Shown here: piece by piece, positions 10,782 to 19,580 of the stretch
How positions within the stretch are numbered: the stretch's first letter is position 1
How the letters are laid out: every line of letters starts with the position of its first letter
Origin: Apoda limacodes
Taxonomy: Eukaryota; Arthropoda; Insecta; Lepidoptera; Limacodidae
Direction of reading: 5' to 3'
Length of the DNA: 64,000 nucleotides
Assembly (NCBI GenBank): GCA_946406115.1
Contig: OX291560.1
Coordinates: 8,495,158-8,559,157 of the forward strand
Program-made: the position numbers and the translations under genes
Notes under the pieces: model-generated
What the model saw: the letters and a program-made list of their open reading frames with translations, nothing else
Databases searched by the model: none
What the model was told of the DNA's origin: nothing

Positions 10782-11221
10782 AAGGAAGGATTAAATCTTG
10801 ATAAAAAAATCTTGATTAGTCTTTGACATATTTTCAAAAAATGTATTACCCCCTTTTTTCAGTTAACTGTTTATAACCTTAAAACTAAGATTCGTTTTAT
10901 ATTTTTAATTTAATATTTAGGTCCTACACGTACTTGTTATACTGATTTTATAAAATAATAATAATAATGTCATATATTTTTATTATATATGGTAAAATTT
11001 AATTCGTTTTAAACCCTGAAGGAGGTGAAAGTGCTTGTGAAACTCAACAACTTTCCCAAAACAAAAATGGCGATTAGCTGATTGATTTACTATGGGAGCT
11101 CCAATTTTTTTTTCATATTTCAGCCTATGTTCCCTTGGGAAAGTTGTTTAGTTTCACGAGCCGTGTATAGCCCAATAGGCCAAAGACATTAATCACAAAG
11201 CCTGGTCAATGTAATTTTTTC
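10782..11221. other. Intron 6, unassigned part
   Basis: AT-rich. An approximate inverted pair is present: 'tgaaactcaacaactttccc' near 11037 faces 'ttgggaaagttgtttagttt' near 11134, about 60 bp apart. This could be a small foldback element. Confidence 0.4.
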
Positions 11222-11425
11222 AATAGTTTTTATCATATGGACTTATCCTGCACTGGACAAACATTTGTGTTTGTCTTGTCTGGGTGTATTTATGTATGAT
11301 ATGTATGAATTTACAAAAAAAAAATATAAATGTGCATATTTCTATCCATTGTCTGGTATCCATAACACAAGCTTTGCTGACTTTGGGGCCAGACGGCGCC
11401 ATAATGTCCAAAAACAAATATATTT
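11222..11425 (+). mobile_element. tRNA-derived SINE, copy 2
   Basis: Same family as 6448-6660. It shows 'aaacatttgtgtttgtcttg', 'ccattgtctggtatccataa', 'acaagctttgctgactttgg' and 'gccagacggcgccataatgt'. The 5' tRNA-like head is lost. It lies in intron 6 of the host gene. Confidence 0.75.
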
Positions 11426-11960
11426 AAATCTTTATCTTGCTTCCTTGCATTGGGCATTTATCAAACAGCCCGGGCATTATGAATAATGTCCTAATATTCA
11501 TTAGGACGACATATATAATTCTATACTAATATGATGAAGCTGAAGAGTTTTTCTGCTTATTTCTTTGAAAGTTCTATAATCTGTAACTACCAGTCGGATG
11601 TAAAACATTCTTTTTGTATTTGTTAGCCCAATTCTTGTGGGAGGCCTAAGGTCTGATGACCTAAACCTCCTTATTAAAAGAAGACTGTGCCCCATGGAAT
11701 GGGGGTTGTAAGGCAGCTGAAACAGCCGTTACTAGGCCGTAGCTAGTGCCAGACTAATCAATGGAAAAAAGCCAGCATCGTATTTGTCTATCGAAGAGCG
11801 AAAAATGAAAAACGTGTCGGAATTAATGCAGAAAATATATATTATAAAAAGACAAACCGTACGCCACAACTAAAAAACCGAAATTCTTTCGTTTTACATT
11901 GAAAAGACGCAGCAAATGGACAAACTACATAATTATAGTAGCCATGTTATTAAGACTTAC
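11426..11960. other. Intron 6, part next to exon 6
   Basis: No further exon is seen. Unrecognised sequence including 'aacagccgttactaggccgt'. Confidence 0.4.
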
Positions 11961-12063
11961 CAACAGTATCAGCAGCCTCTCCATCTCTATTTTGCCGGTC
12001 CGGACTCAGTAGTAGCCTCAGTCCCTCCCACTTTGCATTCAGATGTTCCACCCGCCAACTGAC
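11961..12063 (-). CDS. Exon 6 of the spectrin-repeat-like gene
   Basis: Acceptor 'gatatccgcag', donor 'CTGTTG|gtaagtc'. The exon has 103 nt and starts in phase 0: 34 codons plus one base. The peptide contains VEHLNAKWEGLRLLLSP, the W..L.L pattern at the end of a spectrin-repeat helix, then a charged linker (DRQNRDGEAADTV). The dangling G can be completed by exon 7 (GAC) or by the candidate tail exon at 9947 (GAA), so this is the branch point for the two possible protein ends. Confidence 0.88.
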
Positions 12064-12549
12064 CTGCGGATATCAATATTTTGTAAATATTAAAAGTGAA
12101 AGAGAACCAAACAAATATAAGACAGAGCGAGGATAACTGAGGACAAATAAGACGATTTTTTTATAGCACAAAATACAAAAACAAACTTAGAAATTAATAA
12201 TGTAAAATGTACAATAGGCGATCTTATAGACAGATGGCGATTTTTCCAGATAACCTGAATAAATTTATTTATATTTCCTCTTGACACTTCTCATATAGAA
12301 TTTACTTGCACGATACTCCTTTTAGTTGTTTCCTTTCCTTCCTTTTCATTAGGAAGTTTACTCGGAAGAACATGCGATACATATTACTCTACTAGCAACT
12401 ATAGACAGCTTATACATACACAGCGCCACAATAACAAGTAAGGAAAGTATTTTTTCTTTGCAGTACCTTATTACTGTTTAATCTCATTAATGAGAAAAAA
12501 CTGCTCCTACATAATTATGATGGGGACATCGTGTTCTACGTCTATTAAA
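12064..12549. other. Intron 5, part next to exon 6
   Basis: No exon or recognisable element seen. AT-rich. Confidence 0.4.
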
Positions 12550-12616
12550 TGACCGCTTACCATCAGGCGGACCGTAAGCTTGATTGCTGCCTTAGTGGTA
12601 ACAAAGAAAAAAAAAC
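12550..12616 (+). mobile_element. LINE-A 3' tail remnant
   Basis: 'gaccgcttaccatcaggcgg' followed by 'accgtaagcttg', 'cttagtggtaa' and an A-rich end is the last ~60 bp of LINE-A, with no coding part left. Confidence 0.75.
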
Positions 12617-12880
12617 CATACTTACTAATATTATAAATGCGAAAGTAACTCTATCTGTTTGATACCTCTTCACGCTTAAACCGCTGAACCGATTTAAATG
12701 AAATTTGGTATAAAGATAGTTTAAGTGGCGAGGAAGGACAGAGGATAGTTTTTATCCCGAAAAACTATAACCGAGCTTAAACGAACTATAACTTGCTGTA
12801 GCAAACTTCATTAGAATAATTAAGGGGTTTCTACGCCGATAACCGAATTCATGGCGGATGGAGTTGCTGGCAAAATCGGT
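12617..12880 (+). mobile_element. Helitron-like non-autonomous element
   Basis: Near its start it carries 'actaatattataaatgcgaa', then the Lep-type block 'cgctgaaccgatttaaatga' and 'gataaccgaattcatggcgg'. The 3' CTAG is worn. It joins a LINE-A tail on the left and LINE-B on the right. I recall this type as the Lep1 Helitron group, but the name is not verified. Confidence 0.65.
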
Positions 12881-12894
12881 TACCTAAATAAATA

Positions 12895-14312
12895 TGTCCA
12901 ATGAGCACCAACATAAATTATTGTGCATATGTAATTATGTATAATCACAAATCCGTAAAAAACGGTGTTCCTGCAAAGGTCTGGAAGTTTCTTAAGTCAC
13001 TGGGGGTTGGAAAATCTACCGCTTCTCATATTTCGCAAGATCTCGATATAAATCATCTCAATCATCATTTTTGTTCTCCAGTTACTTTTGTTAGTAATGA
13101 GAATTAAACACTTTAAAATCTCTTTCAAAAGTACCAACCCCTGACTTTTCTCCATTTCATATAACGCAATTGTCCGATTGTGATGTTAAGAAGAACGTTC
13201 TCTCTATCTCATCAAATGCTGTTGGAAGTGACGATATTAGCCGTAGTATGATCATTCCCATCCTTGACATTGTATCTCCTATCATAACTCATATTCTTAA
13301 CTATTCCATTTCCAATGGCTGCTTTCCTAAACTATGGAAAGATGCACAAGTCATTCCTTTGCCTAAAAAATCTAGTCCTACTTCGTTTTCAGACTACCGC
13401 CATATATCTATCTTACCCTTTCTTTCTAAAGTCCTTGAGCGTATTGTACAGCAGCAACTAAGTTTGTTTCTAACAAAAAACTCTATACTTGATCCTCTAC
13501 AATCTGGTTTCCGCCCTGGTCATAGTACGGCTACATCACTTGTAAAAATCCCCGACGATATCCATGAAGGCATGGAGCACAAAAAAGTCACTATACTATC
13601 CTTGCTTGACTTCAGCAATGCTTTCAACACGGTTGATCTTGATGTTCTAGTGGCCACTTTACGTTCGCTTAGCATATCTCCAACGGCTATTGACTGGTTT
13701 CGCAGTTATCTGTTTGGTCGTCGGCAGCACATTAAGGTAAATGACTCTACATCTACCTGGTGTGAAACTTTCGCTGGTGTCCCACAGGGTGGCGTGCTTT
13801 CCCCTTTACTTTTTGCAATATATTCTATTACTTCTCATATTTCTTTTCTCTACCATCTTTATGCAGACGATATATAAACAATCTACTATTGAAATCTGCC
13901 TCAAGCTATTGCTGACATAAATTATGATCTGACTCGAATTATAGATTGGAGTGAGTCCTATTGTCTGAAAATAAATGCTACTAAAACTTAAGTGATAATT
14001 GTTGGCAGCTCGCGTCTCCTATCAAAATTGGATTTTAACTTAATTCCACCAGTATATTTAAAAAATGTCTTAATCCCTGATAGTGACTCAGTGAAAATCC
14101 TAGGAATACAAATTGACCGTTCCTAACATGGGGTCCGCTCGTCAATGAAATTAGCAAGAAATTGTTCGCGGCTAACAGCTCTTTGAGGCGACTGCGGAAT
14201 TTTTTGCCTTTTCCCACTAAAATTGCTTTGGTACATTCGTTACTCCATCCTATTTTCGATTATGCCGACGTTAGCTATCCTGACCTTACAGTGGAGCAAC
14301 AAAAAAAATAAT
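12895..14312 (+). mobile_element. LINE-B, truncated copy 1
   Basis: Homologous to the LINE-B copy at 53626-56815. The endonuclease part is missing. The copy starts in the linker before the RT ('VWKFLKSLGVGKS' can be read), passes through the RT core, and stops after a 'TVEQQKK'-like segment in an A-rich end. The frame is interrupted between linker and RT (about 13107-13170) and again after YADD, so it is dead. It belongs to the Jockey/CR1 assemblage by RT motif style. The exact clade is not resolved by eye. Confidence 0.85.
13170..13877 (+). pseudogene. LINE-B reverse transcriptase fragment, 235 residues
   Basis: Open stretch of the RT domain. Visible are ..VIPLPKKSSP.., the finger/palm segment with ISILPFLSKVLERIVQQQLS, 'SGFRPGHSTATSLV', the first catalytic Asp region LLDFSNAFNTVD (LDFSKAFD in intact relatives), 'GVPQGGVLSPLLFA', and YADD at residues 231-234 just before the stop. 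The first codon is TTG, so the open stretch only marks where the frame survives and is not a gene start. Sequence after YADD continues in other frames to about 14312. Confidence 0.8.
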
Positions 14313-14399
14313 TAAAATATATATGTATTCATGTTGTATGTATTTATTTATTGAAATATATGTATTGATATATCTATATATTTCAAATATATTACCTGC

Positions 14400-14560
14400 A
14401 CTTCCTATCCCTCGTATTTATTTTGCAATTTCGTCTACCTAAAGATTGTCTGGAAGAAATCGCTTATTAGCGATAAGACCGCCTATATTGTGATTTTCTT
14501 TTGTTTTTCACTGTTATTTGTATATTTTTATGTGTGCAATAAAGTATATTCCTACTACTA
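14400..14560 (+). mobile_element. LINE 3' UTR tail with stem-loop
   Basis: 'tggaagaaatcgcttattag' then 'cgataagaccgcc' and, about 60 bp on, 'gtgtgcaataaagta' form a 3' end also seen at 60490-60640 and, more worn, at 46055-46165. ATCGCT-tatt-AGCGAT is a 6-bp hairpin. The tract ends in (CTA)n. It is probably the tail of a CR1-like LINE and is not clearly joined to the LINE-B copy upstream. Confidence 0.6.
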
Positions 14561-14954
14561 CTACTATATATACGCTTATACAAAAGCCTCAAATCTAAAT
14601 AAACTGACACAAACTGCCATTTAAAATATCGTTGGTCTTTAAGGAGATGTACCCAATATGATTTTATTTTTCTTTTCCACCTTCTTGCAACCCAAATGGC
14701 TATTGCCAATAATTTTAGATTTGAATTCATAATTTACTATAAGTACACACCGCAGCGACTACGATTCACAATTATTTATAAGGGTTCGTTTTTTTAAAAA
14801 AATATGAACGAAAATATCATTAGTTGATATTCCTTTTGCTGTATCTGTTGACTGTCTGTTGTAGACAACGTAACATAGAAAGAGAAACAGAAAACAATAT
14901 CCGTTTTGGCGTGGTCATCCGGATTGAAAAAACCAAGGTTGAAAGGAGGTCGCT
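14561..14954. other. Intron 5, unassigned part
   Basis: AT-rich, no supported exon or element. Confidence 0.35.
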
Positions 14955-15062
14955 GTGCCTATGGACGCAAGAAACACCAGGGGAATCACTCACACCTTTC
15001 CGACCATTTAAAAATCTGACTCTAAAAGAAACCCATACTGTTGTTCTAGATCCTAGACAGAT
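14955..15062 (-). mobile_element. LINE-A 3' fragment, decayed
   Basis: 'gcctatggacgcaagaaaca' and 'acccatactgttgttct' match, at low identity, the reversed C-terminus of LINE-A (compare 42793-42895). The poly-A is lost. It lies in intron 5, just beyond exon 5. Confidence 0.65.
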
Positions 15063-15136
15063 CGACCTGGAATGAGGGGCAAAGCTAGATAAGACAAAGT
15101 GGCCAGTATTATTTTAAAAGACTTTTAAAAGCTCAC

Positions 15137-15235
15137 CTCTCCGTTAGCTTCAGGTATCCTCTCTAATATGGCCGACGCCTGCTCGATAAATTTCACTCGT
15201 CGTGGCTCCACTGACACTAGCTCTGACATTCGACT
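15137..15235 (-). CDS. Exon 5 of the spectrin-repeat-like gene
   Basis: Acceptor 'tgtaaattccag', donor 'GGAGAG|gtgagc'. The exon is 99 nt, exactly 33 codons, phase 0 at both ends. The peptide contains VKFIEQASAILERIPEANGE, a heptad-patterned amphipathic helix that fits the middle helix of a spectrin-type repeat and continues into VEHLNAKWEGL in exon 6. No stop occurs in this frame, while the other two minus frames do not join the neighbouring exons. Confidence 0.88.
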
Positions 15236-15280
15236 CTGGAATTTACAGTGTTACGTATAATTATCACAAATAAAACAAAA

Positions 15281-15510
15281 AATGTCAAGCACAAGTCAGA
15301 CTCCCGCACCAAGGGTTCCATACTTAACATAATAGAAATTTTAAAAGTTTTTAATTACTGAAAAACTGTTAAACTTTATCTATTATTAGTCTAAATTATG
15401 TCAGATTTTTCGGCTCGAAAACTTTAGATATATGCGGAGAGCGATCATCTTAAGGATTCTGTAGCCAAGCGGCAAAAACGGAACCCAAGATTCATCATGC
15501 CCGCCGTCCG
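15281..15510. repeat. Composite of GGTTCCGTA repeat fragments
   Basis: On the left, 'tcaagcacaagtcagactcc' and 'gcaccaagggttccat' is the reversed 3' end of the family. On the right, 'ggattctgtagccaagcggc' and 'ccgccgtccgtaagtct' is a forward 5' end. Two truncated copies appear to lie tail to head in opposite orientation. Confidence 0.6.
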
Positions 15511-15554
15511 TAAGTCTTCGATTCGAATGAAATTTAACATTTCTAGTTTTTTTT

Positions 15555-15860
15555 ACGGAGTCGGTGGTGGCGGCCTAGTGGTTCCGGTATGAGGCGAGGC
15601 TTTGAGGGACGGAGGTTCGAGCTCCGACGCATACCAATGAGTCTTTTTTCTAATTTCTCAAGCGCATTGTTAGTTCCCACTACTGGCGAAAACCTGTATA
15701 CGTCCAAAAGACATATGTGAAGGCCACAATACGCACTAGGCACGAGTCATGGACTGTGGCCTAAATCGCAATCGTCCAATGTGAGGATAGGCCGTGCTCT
15801 AACAGTGGGGACGGATGAGGCTGGTAAAGTATCATGCGATCCGTCAGCGCTATACATATT
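15555..15860 (+). mobile_element. tRNA-derived SINE, second family
   Basis: Box A-like 'ggcctagtggttccgg' is followed about 30 bp later by box B-like 'ggaggttcgagctccgacgc'. The body then reads 'cccactactggcgaaaacct', 'aggcacgagtcatggact' and 'gtgaggataggccgtgctct'. The box spacing fits an internal Pol III promoter. No cloverleaf can be closed, so it is a SINE and not a tRNA gene. It lies in intron 4. Confidence 0.75.
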
Positions 15861-16014
15861 GGAAATATTATGAAATGGAAATTGAATTTAGCTTTAAACT
15901 TTAAAGTTAGCTTTTCTATTATATATATTTGCGCAGGCCATCGTGTCGTGCATTTAAGGGTTTAAAGTATTTTTGTGTTAGTCGTTGGCTTCCTAAGTTG
16001 AAAAGTATAGTTTC

Positions 16015-16335
16015 TTTTTCTATATCTTATACCTTTAAACGAGCAATTCTTGTATATATGTATATATATATATATATATATAATCTGAATCTCGGCTATG
16101 GCTCGAACGATTTTCATGAAATTTAGTATGCGGAGGGCGATAAATAGATCTAGCTAGGTTTCATTTTTAGAAAACGTCGTTTTATCCGTGTTTTTAGGCA
16201 GTGATAAACTAAAAAATATGACTTTTCCTGACATCTATTGGCGAGTAGTTATAAGCAACATTAAAGCTATTTGACTATAGATGGAATTGTTTAAAAAAAA
16301 ATGAGCAACGCTCGGTCCTCCAGGTACTTAATTTT
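16015..16335 (+). repeat. Dispersed repeat family Y, copy 1
   Basis: It begins 'tcttatacctttaaacgagc' and a TA microsatellite, and ends 'gagcaacgctcggtcctcca'. A nearly full-length inverted partner is at 24050-24385. Both show 'cctgacatctattggcgagt' and 'aagcaacattaaagct'. The 5' TC is Helitron-like, but the 3' end lacks CTRR plus hairpin, so I leave the class open. Confidence 0.75.
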
Positions 16336-16496
16336 AGAGACACAAGTCAAAATTTATTGGTTAGAAAAAATGGATCACCAAGTGAAGTTGTCAAACTTTA
16401 CATTCTACAGGCCGATCCATAATTTTAATAACTCTAAAGGCAAAGTTTAAAGGAATAATATAACTCCATAAAAATTTGAGAATTCTACAAACTTAC

Positions 16497-16700
16497 CATT
16501 CTTAACTTCCTACTCGACAAATTTTCTGGACTAGAATATATCTCCTCCTGCACGTGTGTGAGCCATTGGCAAAGTTCAGTGAACTCTGCAATTAGCTGAC
16601 TGAGCGACCATTGTCTGTTGAACCCCGACGTTGGGTTCAGAAGACGCGGACCGTTCTGCAAAGCGGATGAATTGTGCAATAACAACTCGCCGTTTGCTTC
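16497..16700 (-). CDS. Exon 4 of the spectrin-repeat-like gene
   Basis: Acceptor 'tttactctttcag', donor 'AGAATG|gtaagtttg'. The exon has 204 nt, 68 complete codons. It opens with a Gly/Asn/Pro-rich linker (NGPRLLNPTSGFNRQ), then WSLSQLIAEF and FTELCQWLTHVQEEIYSS, a Trp-containing helix typical of the first helix of a spectrin repeat. It ends SSRKLRM and continues in phase into SRMSEL of exon 5. It is the longest exon found. Confidence 0.9.
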
Positions 16701-16788
16701 CTGAAAGAGTAAAAATAAATAATTAACATTGAATATTTAACTTCAGGTATATGTGGCATAAAGAATCGACTGAAGATCATGATGATTT

Positions 16789-17278
16789 TCTACACTAATA
16801 TAATAAAGAATGGAAAGATTTGATTGGTTTTGTTTGTTTGTCTTGAATAGGCTCCTGTAGTTTACTGGACCGATTTGAAAAATTATTACCATTATAAGTC
16901 GACATTATCCCTGATGAACATAGACTACTTTTAACCGCGGGGAAAGGACAACGGGTAGTAAGAATTATTCTTCCGTAGATGCCTAACTACTTAATTACTT
17001 CCTTTTTCACATAACTTCTAAACGGCTGAACCGATTGGGTTGAAATTTTATGTAGGTATTTCGATGGTTTTCTGGATGATTTAAAAATTGGACTCGGTAG
17101 GTGGCGCTGCTGTTGGTATGTCAACTATTATACGGCTTGACCGATTGGGTTGAAATTATTATGCCATTAAAGAGGAAAAATTTGATTGTTTGTTTTTTTT
17201 TCTATAATTGAGGAGTTGCTGTAAGAACCTACGCCGATAGCGAAGTTTAGGGCGGGCGAAGCCGCTGGCAGAAGCTTG
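16789..17278 (+). mobile_element. Helitron-like element, intron 3
   Basis: 5' 'tctacactaatataataaag'; internal 'ctgaaccgattgggttgaaa' twice; 3' 'gcgggcgaagccgctggcag' can fold and ends AGCTTG, a worn CTAG. It is a close relative of 54290-54835, which is inserted in LINE-B. Non-coding and non-autonomous. Confidence 0.7.
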
Positions 17279-17389
17279 TAATTGATAATATTAGTACGTG
17301 GCCATAAAATCACAGTTTTAATCCCTAAGTGACCAGTGGCTGAATACCCTACCAATCGATATCATAAAATACAGATTGATTTTTCATTT

Positions 17390-17425
17390 CCTATTTTACA
17401 GGTTCGATTCCCGGCTCCCGTGTTT
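17390..17425 (+). repeat. Box-B-like tRNA-derived scrap
   Basis: 'aggttcgattcccggctccc' is a perfect-looking T-arm/box B, but no box A or acceptor partner lies upstream, so it is probably the broken head of a SINE. Confidence 0.4.
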
Positions 17426-17885
17426 CCTTTTAGTAACATTTGCGATCATTAATAGTAAGGATACTTTCCCTTTAACCACAGCCTTTCCTTTCGAGCCTGT
17501 ATAAATTACTTTTGCAACATTCGTCAAGTGAATAAATTTTGTCCAGATTGGTCAAGTTTAGATATAAATGACTAAATCTCGGGAACTTTCAAATTTAAAA
17601 GATACGTGACAAGTACTATAGCACGGGCGCTAAGCAGGAAGAATTTCGTATAATGACCGGTCACTTTTTGTCTCTGTTGCACGCGCATAATTATTTGCTG
17701 TCGAACTCGCACAGATGCGATGACCGCTGTCATAGAGGAGCACAACGGCAATCCTGTCTTGTTAAGTAAGTAACACATATAAGTTGCCTTATCTTGATTT
17801 AGGGTCAGTAGATTGTTATTATACCATTTTTTAACTAATATATCGGTTGTATATTCTAGTGCAGTATGGTATGACAAGGTCTCAC
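17426..17885. other. Intron 3, part next to exon 3
   Basis: A minus-strand frame (17572-17892) reads into exon 3 from below. It is chance read-through of the donor in another frame. No element recognised. Confidence 0.4.
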
Positions 17886-18024
17886 CCGGCACGAGTCGAT
17901 GATCTGACTGTCCATGATGTACTCGTAGTGGTGCTGGAGCAGCGGCCAGAGGTCGTCAACGGCGCTTCCACCGCTCGCCGCCGAACCCCAGCTACGGCGC
18001 CACGCCTCGCGACACGGCTCCTTC
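17886..18024 (-). CDS. Exon 3 of the spectrin-repeat-like gene
   Basis: Acceptor 'ctattttttttag', donor 'TGCCGG|gtgagacc'. The exon has 139 nt: one base completes an Arg codon from exon 2, then 46 codons follow. It reads KEPCREAWRRSWGS, a Ser/Gly linker, then DDLWPLLQHHYEYIMDSQII and DSCR. This acidic/aromatic block followed by exon 4's EANGEL resembles the conserved N-terminal block of large spectrin-repeat scaffold proteins. The exact family is uncertain. GC content is about 65 percent against AT-rich introns. Confidence 0.9.
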
Positions 18025-18219
18025 CTAAAAAAAATAGTTTAGACTTCAAAAGTGAGCATTCATTCGTTCGTATAAATAAATTCATTTGTATAAAGCCCGC
18101 TGTGAGACGCCGTGAATCGTATTCTCTTAAGGCTCACATAGACTGTGTAAGTTTATCGTACGTTTTGTGGTGTGAAATCTATCGTATCATTCTGTTTACG
18201 TTTACATATAGGCAAGAAC

Positions 18220-18400
18220 TAAAATCTCGCCAACATAGAATCGATCAACGATGGAAACAGAAGTAGAGTTGGAGACAACAGCCAGAAAATGCAGCGTAGG
18301 GCGTCCACCCCCTAAGTGAACTGATGACCTAGTAGAGCCACGGGATGTCACTAGATTGTATGCTAGCGGTTCAGACGCGTTCAATTTGGCCATCTATTAA
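18220..18400 (+). mobile_element. Decayed RTE-like LINE C-terminal fragment
   Basis: 'gcagcgtagggcgtccaccc', 'gaactgatgacctagtagag' and 'gtcactagattgtatg' match at low identity the well-known 'SVGRPPTRWTDDLVKVAGSR' C-terminus of lepidopteran RTE-type ORFs. Several stops and frame changes. Located in intron 2. Confidence 0.55.
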
Positions 18401-18939
18401 ATTTGTGTCAAAAGTGTTCCAAAAAACTACTTCCCTGTATGGATTTATTTTTACGTATATTCTTTTTTCATCTATTTTTCAATTTATAATTATAATTTCA
18501 TATTTATGTCGCAGTCAAATTTTAGATGGGCTGCGTCATTTTTTAGATGTAGACTCTAAAACTTTCTACTTTGGGTATATTTACATTGATTTGTAACAAG
18601 TAAACATTAGGACATAGATTTGACGAAACTAATAACAAATGCAGTCTATTTTTATCTTTTTGCGCTTCCATTAGTTAACGTGACACGACTAGGTACAACG
18701 TAAAAGTTTCTACCTTTCCGCGAAAGTTTTCCCCTTTCCGCGAAACCGAACATCGATTTCGGTGGTCACGGATAAGGTTAAACTATAAAACAACCCGTTT
18801 CAAGAACATCAACCCCGTTTGACTTTATATTTAGTTTCTTGGCCGGGACGATACATTTTTTTCGACATTTTATGTATTATACTTGTAAAAGTCTAACTGT
18901 TTGTTTATTTACTGGTTTGTTTGTTTGTTATCGCGTTTC
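18401..18939. other. Intron 2, unassigned part
   Basis: AT-rich. A short direct repeat 'cctttccgcgaaa' occurs near 18712 and 18732. No element recognised. Confidence 0.35.
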
Positions 18940-19218
18940 CTTTTTATACCACTAAATACACCGCAGCCTATGAGCGCTTGCAACACCAGAGGCATCACTC
19001 GCGCGTTGCCCTTCAAAACTCTAATAACTTCCTTCTTGAAGAACCCCATACTGTAGTCCTTTGCAGGGAGCTCATTCCAAAACCTAAGCGTTTCCGGGAG
19101 GAAGTTTCTTTCAAACCCCACATTTCCGTTTAAGGTGTGAGGATAAATTCCCTGCCGACGGCGACCGGTGCGATGGTAAAAAGTAGCCGCGAGCATTATT
19201 ACGAACAATTCAGACTTA
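18940..19218 (-). mobile_element. LINE-A 3' fragment
   Basis: Reversed C-terminus of LINE-A with small deletions. On the minus strand one can read FYHRTGRRRQGI, then NFLPETLRFWNELPA and KDYSMGFFKKEVIRVLKG. The distal 3' UTR and poly-A are largely replaced. Confidence 0.8.
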
Positions 19219-19461
19219 AGCGTTCGATACGTTCGAGCGTCGCTACGGAGGAACTTGAGCTAATTTTTGGCTCAGAGACTGTTGCGTGGGCGGAGGAGGA
19301 TATACTTAGCTTTTTAACCTGGAGAATTACTTTCTAAAAACAAACTATTTCCAAATTTACGTTAAGTAACTATGTCTACAGATATAGCTTTCTATAGCAA
19401 ACATTCTTACTATAATCAAAGACATGCCGTAGGAATTCGATTGCGAAGTTCACACGCTGGG

Positions 19462-19494
19462 CTCCAAATTATTCTTGCCTAAGCCTGACTAAAG
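19462..19494. repeat. Left member of an inverted pair flanking LINE-A
   Basis: 'ctccaaattattcttgccta' and onward to 'agcctgactaaag' is the reverse complement, with one mismatch in 33, of 22507-22539. The pair brackets the LINE-A copy at 19581-22501. Target-site duplications are direct, so the LINE probably landed between the arms of an older hairpin or foldback element. Confidence 0.85.
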
Positions 19495-19580
19495 GGCCAT
19501 TTAGATGGAGAGAGTTTATCGTCTCGAAGATGCAATAATCGAAAGAAGACAAAAAAGTTTGCTTATGTATGTATGTTTGA

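Noticed and set aside
15555..15640. tRNA gene
   Set aside because: Box A and box B are present, but no acceptor stem or anticodon arm closes and a long body follows; it is a SINE head.
17390..17425. tRNA gene from a perfect T-arm
   Set aside because: No D-arm or acceptor stem upstream.
17847..18266. 139-codon plus-strand ORF
   Set aside because: Antisense to exon 3, whose borders and phase fit the host gene.
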